NCBI GenBank assembly: GCA_036320915.1
Contig: JAXBDG010000006.1
Coordinates: forward strand, 1,364,001 to 1,428,000
Origin: Linnemannia elongata
Lineage: Eukaryota; Mortierellomycota; Mortierellomycetes; Mortierellales; Mortierellaceae
Reading direction: 5' to 3'
Length of the DNA: 64,000 nt
Numbering within the stretch: position 1 is the first letter of the stretch; each line of letters begins with the position of its first letter. The notes beneath the pieces are model-generated. The model did no database searches and was not told where the DNA came from. It worked only from the letters and a program-made list of their open reading frames with translations. Shown piece after piece: positions 44,113-55,630 of this stretch. The position numbers and the translations under genes are program-made.

Positions 44113-44451
44113 TCAAGGCACAACTACGGAAAAAAATGTTTCTGCAAACTGGCGCTGGCTTCGGCAATTGCTGTCAGATATTCTTGTTTGTACCATTATG
44201 CAGGATGTACGGTACAGGGTGGTATCTCGAAACGGGGGGCGAGGGAAGGGTGAAGGGACGAACGGGAGTAAGAGTCGAAATTTTTTTTTCGTCGTTCTGT
44301 GCCCCATCAGTGATTTGTCGAGTTCATGCACTTTTTTGATTACCCTTTCCCAGTCTGCAGGTTTTGTTTTTGTGAGAGAGTACCATAGTCCAAGGCCATA
44401 GCCAGGAAAGGAGAGGATAGCGACAAGGAAAAGGAGAAGGGGTTTTCGCAT
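44113..44451 (-). CDS. Doubtful small membrane-anchored protein
   Basis: Open frame of 112 codons whose first 45 or so residues look protein-like: MRKPLLLFLVAILSFPGYGL, then GLWYSLTKTKPADWERVIKK and VHELDKSL. This is an N-terminal hydrophobic anchor followed by a charged helix, as in small mitochondrial or ER assembly factors. The remainder (Pro/Arg/Phe-rich) looks non-coding, so an unseen intron is likely. A downstream frame contains ALKDLPGDEMKKYLG, which might be part of it. I could not join them convincingly. Confidence 0.25.
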   Translation of the reverse strand: MRKPLLLFLVAILSFPGYGLGLWYSLTKTKPADWERVIKKVHELDKSLMGHRTTKKKFRLLLPFVPSPFPRPPFRDTTLYRTSCIMVQTRISDSNCRSQRQFAETFFSVVVP

Positions 44452-45715
44452 ATGTAATCAGTAGGGAACGGGCCTCCATCTTGTACAGTAAAAAGTACAG
44501 CATATCAAAAAAAAAAAAATAATCGGGGAAGGATGGAAAAAAAAGTAACAAGAGCCGTTGGAAAATGAAGGTTTGCATGAATATGCACAAACCGCAATTA
44601 GCTGCGATGCACTCAAGTTTATTTTTTGTTCTTTATCTCCTCAGAGAGTAGTCTACGGCAGGGAGGAGGAGGAGACAATGAGTGAGGGTGGGCGCCTTCG
44701 GGAGCCAATTGATCGATTCGGAAGCCCATCCCTGGCCAACCAAGGTGTTTGAGGCAGGCCTAGACTACCGTTTAAGATAACCGTCCTTGTTACTTGTTTG
44801 AGCGCGTTTTTTTGCGGAGGCCCCACTTGTTCTTCTTCCTCACTAAAAGACCTAGTGGTTCTCTGTTGGGTGAAATTTATGGTTTGTAATTTTTCGGTTG
44901 GTGTGGCTGGCTTGGTTTGTGCGTGTGGTTCGTAACGGTGTCTGTGTCGGTAAATATATATTTTTATATGTGTTCATGTGCGTGTGTGGAGGTAAGAGCA
45001 GAACGCTCTCAGTTGAAATTTTGTGTGCTTCATGTTCTTGTGTGTTGCGTTTGTGCCCTCGACCGATGCATTATTTTTTCCGTCAGAGAGAGAGATATGA
45101 CACAACCTTTTTTGCCTTGATGGTGCGTGCAGGGGCCCAGGGGGGTACGTTCTCCCAATTACAGCATTGGTATCCACACACTTCAGAATTCTAGATGGAA
45201 AAAAATGTGATGGTTGGAATAATGCAAGGTCGCCCATTGGTAATCGTTCAGTAGTGGCAATACTAATGAGGGCGAAGAAAAGCTGCAAAAAAAAATATTC
45301 GCAAAAGCCTTAGGTGGCAAATAGAGTGACAAAAAATAAACAACAGCAACGCAAGCACATACACAAAACTCTGGTTTGATGTATGCCTATGCGTTTGTGT
45401 TTTTGGTTGTGTTTGTTTGTGTGTGAGTGCTCATTGTTTTTTTTTTTTTTTTTCACTTTTCCTTACCTTATTTCTACTACCTAAACAATTCCTTAAACAA
45501 ACACACACATATAAAAAAGAAAAGGTTGGTGTGTGCACAGAAGCTCATTTGTTTTGGTGTCACAAGCTCTGTACCCTATTTCTCCTACTTGAACGACTCA
45601 AACCTACCGATATTTTCTCCTAGGAACGACTTGTTTTCATTCCTCCATCCCGCTAATATATTGATTGGCCTGTCGGTGCATCGCATGTTAATCCTCTTCA
45701 TGTTTTCATCTACAA

Positions 45716-45732
45716 CCCCCCCCCCCCCCCCC
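45716..45732. repeat. Poly-C tract (17 C)
   Basis: Seventeen consecutive C in intergenic DNA. Confidence 0.9.
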
Positions 45733-47008
45733 TGACCTCAGCCCTCTCTCGACGTTAAGTTAACAAGACACTCGTGGACATGGTACTCCATCTCTCTCTC
45801 GGAGGAACAGAAAAAGGGGTGGATCGGGCTTGGATCCGTCAACTTTCTAAAAAAGACACATCCGCCGAACGCTGCGGAGGGTCGTCCTGTGTTACTGAAA
45901 CATGTCACGAGAAAGAAGGTGAGGGACCTGACAAAAGCATGGCACTGACTTGAACCCAAAACCTTCTTCAAAAGTCCTGAATCCGGTTTCGTCAATCTAC
46001 GCCTATACTTAAACTACCCACACATACAGAAGGACCGTCTTGACACAATCAGCAAAGCAAGAACAAGTAACACCCCTCGACCACAACTCTATCAAAATCA
46101 GTTCTCCAGGACTCTTTTAAATTGCCTCAAAAATTGAACCGAACGCGTCCATTTAGATCCTGTGGACCAATCATTCGCAGCTCTGCCAAAAGTATAGGTC
46201 TGAAAACAAGACAAAGCGAAAGAAAAACGCGCCATGGGCGTTCGTCTATTTACGTTTGTGCTCGTCGCGGTTAGCTGACTGTGTTGCGGTAATTATCTAA
46301 GGGAAAAAAAAGGCCGGGCTCCTAAGGGCCTGTGCTCGCGTCTCTAATGCACCAACCTACGTCCCCTAACTTCTTCCTCAACCTCCCCCTCTCATTATCT
46401 CTCGCTCTCTATCTGGTAGTCATCTGCCACTCTGTCACCCTGCCGTCCGCAAACACACACACCCTCACATGAATTTGCATTAAACTGGGACATTTGCTTA
46501 CTCTGCGAGCGCAAGTGCATTGGGGAGGATTCTGAAAATAGGGGGATGAAACAAATCTCTTTCTCAACAAACAAGAATTGTCGAAAAGTCATAAAAAGCA
46601 GTTTTCGTTGTTTGCTATTTCAGGTTTGTCTATTTCTGCTTTTCCCCGTTAACCAACCATAAGAAAAAAAAGGAGTGAGCGAGTGGTTTGCGGTTCTGAT
46701 GATACCCTTATTTTTATGATACACACACCTGCATTTTCACAACATCGCCATATGAGTTGCCATATCCTTCAAAAAGTGTTGTATTATGGTTATTGTTCTC
46801 TATCAAAATTTACTTTTTGATCGTCGAGTTTGTTCTCGCCCTTCTCCCTGTGATTCGCTTGTTGCTGCTGGCTTGCGGGTTGGTCACTGTTGTTGTTGCT
46901 GGGTCCACTTAGTCAAGAGGTTCAGTGGGCACAGGCCACCTCCCATCTCCTATCTTCTGCAACCCTTCTCCTCCTACTCAGTCCAGCAATCGCGTATTCT
47001 GTGTTGCC

Positions 47009-48467
47009 CTAGGAGAAGTTCTTGTTGCCTCCGCCATAGGACTTCTTGCCGACGTTGAAGGGGATATAGCGATACTTAATCATGTGCTTGATTTGGCGCT
47101 TCATAGTCAAGGTGAAGAGGACGCAGAAATACACCAGAAGGATGGGCCAGAACACGGGGATGTCAAAGACGCGGAACAAGGTGCAAAAGAACGCAATCAC
47201 TATCGAGCGTGTCGCAGAATGCCTACATCACACAGATCATATGGAGAACAAAAATAAGCGGTTAATAAATGAACAAAAAAGTTCCATTGCGGAGAGTACG
47301 TGTGTGACAGAAAAAAGTCCTGTCCAAGTTGCCGCGTCGGAGCGTGGTAAAGTTGTCTCAAAGCGTAATAGGCAAGAGGGAGAGGGAGCACAAAAAACGG
47401 GTTCCAATTTGGAAAAATCATGCCATCCTCTCCTCATTATATCAGTCATTCGATCCTGTCATCCTATCCAGCAAGCACGTTGTGTCAAATATTCATTTCT
47501 CCTTGCCCATTGATTACGATCTAGGATTCCTGAATATAATTCCTGTACCCAGCCTGTAGAGTAAAAGGAGACTCACCAGAACTTGAACTCGGGTAACCTC
47601 CGGACAAATGGACGGAACTCGTCGTCGGATCTTGTAGGCAACACAGGTCCTCCCTCCTCGACCGAATCGGCCTCCATGTCCATCTCGAGCGAAGGATCAA
47701 TCTTGGGCTGCAAGAAGGCCAGGAAGAGATTGAGAAGATAGATGCCCAGGGCGTAGGTGACGATATACCATCCTTGGGCAAAGAGCACCCTGATAAAGTA
47801 GATCAAAAGGACCACTCCCGTGAATGCCCAGCGCTCCTTGGTGTGAGGCGTAGCTTTGTCGAGGATCGCTTGGTAGCGCTAATGTCGTGATTGAAAATAA
47901 TGACGACAAAGATACACGATTGTCGTGTTAGGATGTGATTTGTTCAGAGCTCAATTGACAGCTTCTTTGAAGTCCAGTCGACATTTCCCTGGCTCCAATT
48001 GAGCGGCTCCTGCTTCTTGGTTTTCAACTGACGGATCTGCGATAATCGATTGGCTGTTCTCCTGATCGACAGTCTAATATAGTAACTCTCACACCGCTAC
48101 TTCTGAGCTACACGTCTGTCTGTCCTGTGGTACACGGATACAAAAGTAATCGGTGCTCTGTACCAGCCTGACGATATGTCTCCTGAGCTGTGCTCGTCAT
48201 CTTGCAACGTTTAACCTGATGATGGTCCCGACATTCTGATCAACACACAGAAGCATCTGCCCTAGTTAACGCTTCCTTGGCTGCAACCGATCCTTCTCTT
48301 CGTGAGGTCCTTCCAGATGACATCTGGACGACGAAAACAAGCAGCGTTGTGTGCATCCTGATGGTCAACTGTGCTAGTAGTTGACGAGATGATGAAGGAC
48401 ATACCTGTTCGAGGGCCGACTTTTGGGCCCAGAAGGCATTGCCTTCTTCAGGTGCATCGGAGTTCAT
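47009..48467 (-). CDS. RER1: RER1 family ER-retrieval receptor
   Basis: Three exons (48467-48405, 47878-47577, 47222-47009) encode 192 residues, the usual RER1 size. Rer1 is a four-span Golgi membrane protein that returns escaped ER membrane proteins by COPI vesicles. The sequence starts [15 protein letters not shown], continues [19 protein letters not shown], and has the first hairpin [20 protein letters not shown] and [20 protein letters not shown]. After the family's [16 protein letters not shown] motif, a second hairpin follows ([18 protein letters not shown]), then [20 protein letters not shown], ending GGGNKNFS. Intron 1 is long (526 bases). Splice sites are GTATGT, GTGAGT and two TAG acceptors. 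It acts in the same pathway as the delta-COP gene here, though the two are unlinked. Confidence 0.95.
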
Positions 48468-48753
48468 GGTGCTTGTCTGGTTTTGTTGCTTCTCTTGTTC
48501 TTCTGTCGACGGTGTGGTTGCTGAGTAGTTGGGCAGAGTACGTTCCGTGTATATGTGTGTTCCGATCAGAGAAAGAGACGATGGCCAAGAAAAGATGATG
48601 CGGCGAGGATGATGATGCGAACAGGAAGAAAGAAATAAAAAAGAAGCAGTAAAAGAAGTGAGGGTTGGGCTGACCCACTTTAGAACGTTTCTCTGTGTGC
48701 GACGATGAAACGAAGAAAAAAAGAGGCGCGACTGCTAATTTAATTGGGGGTTC

Positions 48754-48759
48754 TTTATT
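48754..48759 (-). terminator. Poly(A) signal overlapping the METTL23-like stop codon
   Basis: The minus strand reads CAA TAA TAAAG: the hexamer AATAAA shares two bases with the TAA stop codon, so cleavage would leave a very short 3' UTR. Confidence 0.5.
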
Positions 48760-50174
48760 ATTGGCTGTCGGCCTGGCGCCGGCTCCCGACCCAGGCTGCA
48801 AACGCGTCGTCACCACGGCCACGCTTACAGATCCACAAAAAATGCACACTACTCAACGACCCGCCGTCCCCCATCTTGTGAGTACCATCCTCCTCATCCT
48901 CAGACTCACTCAAAGGGTCCACAACAGACTCCTCTATTGCACACTCGTCTTCATCCTCCTCCTCAGAGTCGGATCCAGACGAGTAATCCACCAGGGCAAG
49001 GAGACCTGACTTTTTCGTTGATCCGGCCTCAGGTGTACCCATAGCACGGCCAATCTCCTCTTTAGCCAGCCTTAACCATCTATCTTCCTCGTCCTCTGGC
49101 TCTTGGCCTTCCTTTTCCTCAATGATTATATCACCATCACCTTTGGCATCCCCTCTGGAGACAAACTTGCTCATGTCGAAATCGAAAGCCTCCCATTCAA
49201 TGATCCGCCCTTCGAGTCCCCACTTTTCCAGCAGGTGGTCGATATTCCGTTTGGCACTCCGGTTCTGATACGTCGTCAAAAAGACACAGTCTGGGTTGTG
49301 GCGATTGATGATAAACGAGACTGTTGCAAGCAATGGCTCAAAATCTAACATGCACGCAAAGCAATTGGAAGGTGTCAATTGCCTTTGCGTATAAGTGATA
49401 AATTGATAAAACACAGTGCGAACAGCCTTCAGTAGTGCCAAAAAAAGGTACCTGGTGGGTTGTAGAAGGTGTCGCTTCCAAGGATCAGATCGATCTTTCC
49501 GGGACTATTGGCGCCCCCCTTGACCTGAACAATTGGGGAGACGTCCATGAGAAGCTGCAGCAGACCACCATCAGGGTTACGAGGGCTCGCCAGCGTAAAG
49601 TCACCCCAGCCTAGAGACCGCACCATAATCCTGTGTTGTTGTTGTTGCCGTGGCTGATCCATTGGCCATGTTATGTGGTTTTCCTGGTAAGCTCGCTGAA
49701 TGTTATCGAGGATATGCGACGCATTGGGTCGGTCTGTAGTGATGAGAACCGTCGATCCTGGAGCCGTAGCCTTGGCGAGAAGGAGGGAGGGTAGTGCGGT
49801 GCCTGCTCCAAGTTCAAGGATTATCTTTGGATTGTCGGTGGTTCCTTCGAACATATTGAGGCTGTGGAATATGTACTCTGCCAGGACCAGTGCGGACGGC
49901 CAGACATAGAGACCAAAGTCTGCGTCGAGTAGCTACAGCCGATGAAAGGGAATTATAGTTGGCGTCGTCAGTCACGGAATGGGTAGCAGGTTCATGGCAG
50001 AATCAAAAAGGTGTCTGTCTGGTTGTTGTTTTATGGTCGATGAGGATGGTAGTGTGGTACCTCAAGAACCTTGACGGTGACGGCTCGTTGGTTGGACACG
50101 TAGTGGTACTGCTTGCATGCTTGTCGATGTTGGTTACTGGAGGAGGTGGAAGACGAAGAAGAAGAAAGGGAATC
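48758..50174 (-). CDS. METTL23: METTL23-like class I methyltransferase
   Basis: Three exons (50174-50061, 49932-49452, 49344-48758) encode 393 residues. The N-terminus is a Ser run (MDSLSSSSSSTSSS) followed by YHYVSNQRAVTVKVLE. Across the first junction comes GLYVWPSALVLAEYIF, the METTL23 signature. The SAM-binding motif I is IILELGAGTALPSLLLAK; an acidic loop (ITTDRP) and LGWGDF follow; IDLILGSDTFYNPPDFEPLL is the post-motif typical of Methyltransf_16 (PF10294); then VFLTTYQNRSAKRNIDHLL. Human METTL23 is about 190 residues; here an acidic, Glu/Asp/Ser-rich tail of about 130 residues is added (SGSDSEEEDEDECAIEE), ending in a basic stretch. Human METTL23 is reported to methylate histone H3 arginine; the target here is unknown. 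It is divergent from TBCC, 160 bases apart. Confidence 0.85.
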
Positions 50175-50334
50175 CATTAGAAAAAATAAATAGATGCAGA
50201 ACAAAAAAAAAAAACTGGGTCACCCACCCCTGGAAAGAGTTATTTCGATTTTCACACCTCACTTTCTTTCTCAGGCGCTCTCACTCTTTCCCTCTCATCA
50301 ACCAACTCATCCAACTCATCCATCTCTCACCGTC
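50175..50334. promoter_or_regulatory. Shared bidirectional promoter region METTL23-like / TBCC
   Basis: Only 160 bases separate the two divergent start codons. The plus strand is A-rich on the left and pyrimidine-rich before TBCC (CTTTCTTTCTC, then CTCATC repeats). No clear TATA box on either strand. Confidence 0.5.
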
Positions 50335-51706
50335 ATGTCCGAAGCATCAAAAGACTTTCGCGCCGCATTCGATCCCGAGAAGCACAGTATGCAGGACAAT
50401 ACCAAGACTTTGCAATGGATTGGATAAAAAGAACCGTATATCTTGAAAGAAAAGATCAAAGAGACGCCACTAACATCTCTGTCCCTTCTTATTTTTCAAC
50501 GTAGGCATCGAGGAGGCTCTGGCAGGATTGGACAAGGTGCCCAAAGACGAGCTGCAGGCCAACATCGACAGTATTGTCCAGCGGATCAATGCTCTGGAAA
50601 AGACAGTGACCGCAAAGATCAGTATCCTGCCCGCCTTCGACGCTAGGATGTGTATGGAGGCAAGTTAGACAGCATCGTTACCTGGACAAAGCATTGGCAG
50701 AGAACCAGCGGTACAATGGATGGAGGGCACTAACTGACTCCTCTACTTGCGGATTAGTAGGCAATCAAGTCTATGTCGGAGAGACTGGCTCAATTACGGG
50801 TGAAACTCGTCCCAAAGGCAAAGTTCTCGTTCAAGTCGAGGAAAACTGCAGGAGCCACACCATCACCAACCAGCACACCCAGGTCCGCCGCTTCACCAAA
50901 ACCGACAGTATCAACACCAACTATAGATCAAAGTCAGTTCTTGAAGTTTGAGGACCGGACAGGGGAGCACTTGTTCATCGGATCCCTTTCGGTGTCAGAG
51001 ACAGAACCAGGAGCAGCAAAGGACGTGGCTTTGACCAACTTGACGGATTGCACCATTAATTTGGTCCATGATATTCCTCTCAGCGCTATCCATGTCAAGA
51101 ACTTGAAGCGTTGTACACTTGTTTTCCCGCCTATTTCTGGAAGTATTTTGTTGCACGACTGTGAGGGATGCACCTTGATCGGTGCCTGTCACCAGGTACG
51201 TCAACCCCTTGGCTGTGTATCTGTTCAATTGACTAAGCAAGATGGCCAATTAACCACCTTGTACATGTTCAACTGAATCTCTTGCTGGTAGTCTCGGATG
51301 CATACATCGACAAACATGAACATCTATATCCATGTGACAAGCGAACCTATTATTGAGGACTGTACCGACATGCGATTTGCACCTTATGGAAAAATCTTGC
51401 CTTCTCAAGAACTCGACCGTCTCTTCGAGGTAATGAACACGCCGTACCTTGAAGAACAAGAAAAAGGGTAATTGAACGAACCAAGCGCATGGTAACTAAC
51501 TCAGTTCATTGATCGTCGACAAAACAAAAAATGTATAGGCTGCTCAGCTGAATCAAGGTGTGAACTTGTACGACAAAGTGAAAGACTTTAACTGGCTGCG
51601 TCAACAACAATCGCCCAACTGGAGGCTTTTGGAGGATAGTGAGCTCCAACCCGAGGTTGTCGCACAGGTCTTGGCCAAAGATCGATCAGAGGCGGTGGCA
51701 AAGTAA
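50335..51706 (+). CDS. TBCC: Tubulin-binding cofactor C (TBCC)
   Basis: Five exons (50335-50386, 50505-50659, 50761-51195, 51292-51429, 51539-51706) encode 315 residues. TBCC is the GTPase activator in the tubulin folding complex that releases assembly-ready alpha/beta-tubulin. The N-terminal helical spectrin-like domain starts MSEASKDFRAAFDPEKH and continues LDKVPKDELQANIDSIVQRI. A linker with KLVPKAKFSFKSRK leads to the C-CAP/CARP beta-helix: LTDCTINLV, LKRCTLVFPPISGSILLHDC, EGCTLIGACHQ, then IYIHVTSEPIIEDCTDMRFA, which carries the region of the family's catalytic Arg. The end has VKDFNWLRQQQSPNW. The second intron starts GCAAGT (GC-AG type): only that junction keeps phase with AIKSMSERL. 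Confidence 0.92.
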
Positions 51707-52245
51707 AATAAGCATGTTCATGCTAAGAAGTACAAGGGCGAGTGTCCGTTAGTTGTTGTTCGTGTATGCTAGTTATGTCTTGCCCCTCCATTCTTCGCCC
51801 GCGCATTTGGCCTACCACGGCGGGACAAAATTCTTTGTTGTCATGATGATCGAATTTCTTTTCTTCTTTTTGTGTTCCCCTCCTCAATTTGATTGAAGGT
51901 CCATGGCTCGGTCCAGAGCCAGAACACAAAAATAGTTTTTCTTCTTTCCTCATCGCACTTCCTTGGAGGTCCTTTCCATGAGCAAAGGCATTTTTATTTT
52001 TTTATTTCTTAGCCTTTCTTCACTTCTTAGCTTTTCTCCACTTATCATTCTTTTTCCCCTTCATTCATTCATTCATTCATTCCTCACGCCTCCTCTTCTT
52101 GCACACAACCTCAACAATAAACTCCCTCCCCTCCACTGTCGACTTTCAACCATTCCTCACAATAATAACTGTCTCTTCGCACAGCTCCTTCAACCACCAA
52201 GAATATCTTCGCCTTCACAACACAACACAACACATATATACAGTC
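51707..52245. other. Intergenic region TBCC to dolichyl-diphosphatase
   Basis: About 540 bases. It contains an (ATTC)n repeat at 52060-52083 and a CACAACACAACACA stretch directly upstream of the next start. No gene seen. Confidence 0.55.
52060..52083. repeat. (ATTC)n microsatellite
   Basis: About five tandem ATTC units in the promoter region of the dolichyl-diphosphatase gene. Confidence 0.8.
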
Positions 52246-53440
52246 ATGCACGATATCCTACCATCAAAGTCCAACATCCCCCCTCACCATACCCTCACAT
52301 CCCTCTCACTCACCCACGTCCTCCATGGCAGCGATATCTACTCAAAGATCTTTGCCCACCTTACTCTATCGCCCTTGGCTATCACTTGCAGCTATGTCGC
52401 CGTCATCCTCACCACAAGAGACCTTACCGTCATCCTTATGCTCGCCGGTCAATTGTTGAACGAGTGCGTCAACTTTGTTCTTAAGCGACTTGTCAAACAA
52501 GCTAGACCCACAGGTAAGAGTACCACGAATATCAGGATTCGGTTTGGCGAAGAAGGAGAAGTAGGGAGGCGAAAGAAAAATAACCTTTGCGCTGAACGGG
52601 AAAGGGAGAGAAGATTTGCATATGATCGATCTGGCCAGCCATTCGCTAATGCACAATTTCACTCACCTATCTTCTTATCGTGACTTGATGTCCCTGATAG
52701 AATACCTTGGAGATGGATACGGGATGCCCTCTAGTCACTCACAGTTCATGGCGTTCTTTGCCACCTACATGGTCATCCTTATGTACCGATGGTAAGTGGC
52801 AGGAAGCACCAACAGGCGGTCTTGTACTTTTATCGATTCAATTGCCCACCAATCGCTCGGCCATGATAAAACATTTAGAGCTGACATCTTTTCAATCTTT
52901 GTTTTGTTAACGCTTTTAGGGGTGCATCATCTGGAGCTGTCAGCCCCCATGTTGTTACAGTATTGGTCTTGATCTGGTCCTCGCTTGTCATCTATTCTCG
53001 GTATGGATGGTTCACTTTGTCCGCGGAAAGTTTTTCAAGATAGAGAGGCAAAATACCCCACACTACGTGCAGGAACAAAGCCCTCTCAGGAACTGATCGG
53101 GAAAGAAAGAAGAACTAAAGGGAGCACAAGAACAGTGGGAAGATGGGAACATCCCTAACAGACTTTTCTCTATCTCTGTTTATCGTTTAGAGTCCATCTG
53201 TATTATCACACATGGCAGCAAGTGGTGGCAGGATCGATCTGCGGTTGTTTGTTTGCAGTTGGATACTATTTCTTTGTGAACCGGTTCTTGCGTTCACGGG
53301 GCATGCAGGACTGGATGCTGGACAACTCGTTTGCACAGTGGGCACACATCGTTGATCGGGAACAAATGAACAAAGTGTACGAGTGGGAATGGAACCAGTT
53401 CCAGCAGTGGCGCAAGATCAACCAGGGCAAGGCTGATTGA
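52246..53440 (+). CDS. CAX4: Dolichyl-diphosphatase (PAP2 family)
   Basis: Four exons (52246-52513, 52701-52791, 52920-53000, 53191-53440) encode 229 residues, the family's usual size. The enzyme removes a phosphate from dolichyl diphosphate on the ER lumenal side, recycling the carrier for N-glycosylation. The lipid-phosphatase motifs are present in order: KRLVKQARP (KX6RP, end of exon 1), GYGMPSSHSQFMAFF (PSGH type), and RVHLYYHTWQQVVAG (RX5HX3-type, with Gln where many phosphatases have Asp, as is usual in DOLPP1). Hydrophobic spans lie around LAITCSYVAVIL, VVTVLVLIWSSLVIYS and ICGCLFAVGYYFFV. The start ATG is the first after the CACAACA leader. The name CAX4 follows yeast; DOLPP1 is the animal name. 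Confidence 0.93.
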
Positions 53441-53815
53441 TAACCCAGGACTATTCGTACAAACTAAATTAAAGCACGCTAGACATACACATATCGCGAC
53501 ACGTATCGTTGCTAGGTTCTATGGCCAATTGTGGAAAAAGCCTATGGTTCTGATGGTTGAGAATGTGGGCTATCTATGATCTAATGCAGTGGGCGTCTGG
53601 GAGCAATCAAGTGGATCCTGTATATCAGGAGTCAGTAGGAGGTTGAAGTGATCTGTCAAAATCATCCACGTTGAACTTAATGGAGACAAGCCACCTTTAA
53701 TTTCACGCCCCGTTCCTGTTCGCCCAACAGTCTTTCGCTCTCCCATCTTCTTCCATCCTGTTCCTTTTTTTCTTTTCCCTCTCCATCACTACAACAACCC
53801 AACATCACAATCGCC
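53441..53815. other. Intergenic region dolichyl-diphosphatase to NMT
   Basis: About 375 bases with a pyrimidine-rich leader before the NMT start. Nothing else seen. Confidence 0.55.
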
Positions 53816-55630
53816 ATGTCAGGACCCGGCAAGAACAACAATAACAAGAACAACAAGGAAGTCTCGCGTTCGGCCGGCAACAAGCCCGCCCTGACTGCTC
53901 AGAGATTCGAACAAGAGTTGGCGAATGCACCCGCCGATGTCCAGGACAAACTCCGCGCCCTCCTTCAGCAGTTAGCCCTCGGAGCCGGTGGAGCCGCCGG
54001 CGCTGCTGCCGTCGGCAGTGGCAAGGAACCCAAGTCAATGGATGAGCACAAGTTCTGGAAAACCCAGCCCGTTGTCAAGCATGGTAACCTATCAGCTCAA
54101 TGGCAATATGTTGTAGATTGCTTGAGTGGCACTTCGAGCGGAATGGCTTCACCAAAGGCCTCGTTGGTAAAGTGTGAAGCCGACTTTGTTAACATGCATG
54201 CTCTCTTTACCTTATAACGATAGACGAGGTTGTTGAGGTTGATGGTCCCATTGAAGATGATGTCCCTCTGGATCAGGTCCGCGCAACCCCTTACCCCTTG
54301 CCCAAGGAGTTCGAGTGGTCTTTGGTGGATGTTGAGAACGACAAGGAGATCAAAGAGTTGTACGAGTTGTTGACATTGAACTATGTCGAGGATGACGATG
54401 CCATGTTCCGTTTCGATTACTCGGCCGAGTTCTTGAAGTGGGCTCTTTTGCCTCCTGGTTGGAAGAAGGCATGGCACATTGGAGTCCGTGTCGCCTCTAA
54501 CAAGAAGCTCGTCGCCTTCATTAGCGGTATCCCCCAAGATGTTCGTGTCCATACCACGTATGTATCCTTACTGCTATTCCTTTTCGTATTGCTGGCTCCC
54601 GATCTTTGCGATACAAACTAACAACCTTGTTATAAATGTAATCTTGATAGTGTCAAGCGCATGGTAGAGATTAACTTTTTGTGCGTGCACAAGAAGCTCA
54701 GGAGCAAGCGTTTGGCTCCAGTTTTGATCAAGGAGGTCACCCGCAGGACGCATCTCGAGGGAATCTTCCAGGCTGTCTACACTGCCGGAGTTGTTCTTCC
54801 CAAGCCCATGGCCACCTGCCGCTACTTCCATCGTTCTCTGAACCCCAAGAAGTTGGTCGAGACTGGATTCTCTCATTTGGGACGCAACATGACCATGGCT
54901 CGTCTGATCAAGTTGAACAAGTTAGATGATCACACCAGTACACCAGGATTGAGAGCCATGGAGGAGAAGGATGTTGCTGCTGTCGCTGCCCTGATGAACA
55001 AGTATTCGGCCCACTTTAACGTTGCTCCTCATTTCCAAGAAGCCGATGTTCGTCATTGGTTGATCAGCCGTCCAGGAGTTGTCTGGGGCTATGTTGTTGA
55101 GGTAAATGATGCACACATGGCTTTGGCTCTTTTATTGCTTGCAAGTGAGAGGCATGCCTGCTATCAGGACCATTAGTCAATTGTGGCAAAAACCAACATT
55201 TGTAATCTACCCCGCGTTTGAACAAAAATAGGACCCTGAGTCAAAGGAGATCACGGACTTTTTCTCCTTCTACTCATTACCCTCAACAGTTATCAACAAT
55301 CCCAAGCACTCGACCTTGAACGCCGCCTACTCGTTCTACTATGCCGTTCAGACCCCCGACGAGGCATTGAGCAACATTGAGGAGGGTGCCGAACGTGAGA
55401 AGGCCAGGGCAGAGGGAATCAAGGGACGCCTGACGGCATTGATGCAGGATGCATTGATCTTGGCCCGCCAGAACGACTTTGATGTCTTTAACGCGTTGAA
55501 CTTGATGGACAATGCACTCTTCACGGAGGATCTCCGATTCGGACCTGGAGACGGTTACTTGCACTTTTACTTGTACAACTGGAGGTGTAGGGAAATCTCG
55601 AGTGAGAAGGTTGGACTGGTCATGTTGTAA
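53816..55630 (+). CDS. NMT1: Glycylpeptide N-tetradecanoyltransferase (N-myristoyltransferase)
   Basis: Four exons (53816-54083, 54224-54557, 54651-55101, 55232-55630) encode 483 residues. NMT transfers myristate from myristoyl-CoA to N-terminal glycine of proteins, in cytosol and at ribosomes. A low-complexity N-terminus (NNNNKNNK, Ala/Gly run) precedes the catalytic core: [45 protein letters not shown], then [20 protein letters not shown] (the myristoyl-CoA-binding signature) and [20 protein letters not shown]. The C-terminal half has [16 protein letters not shown] and ends [17 protein letters not shown] and EKVGLVML; the free C-terminal carboxylate is catalytic in the family, and the length to the stop fits. 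All intron phases are consistent. Confidence 0.95.

Larger units (their letters stand above)
40747..47008. other. Gene-poor, repeat-rich 6.3-kb stretch
   Basis: The left 2.2 kb is strongly strand-biased in purines and pyrimidines (upstream region of the orphan gene, then a pyrimidine-rich plus strand at 42.4-42.9 kb). It holds (AGC)10, a GGAA repeat, an ATC repeat and a 17-C run. ORFs are short and biased. The only weak gene candidate is at 44.1-44.5 kb on the minus strand. No tRNA cloverleaf could be assembled from the few TTC-loop-like words present. Confidence 0.5.

Noticed and set aside
45940..46000. tRNA-like word GGGTTCAAGTC on the minus strand
   Set aside because: Flanking bases do not form a T-stem (TTGGG against CAGTG) and no acceptor or anticodon stem could be drawn.
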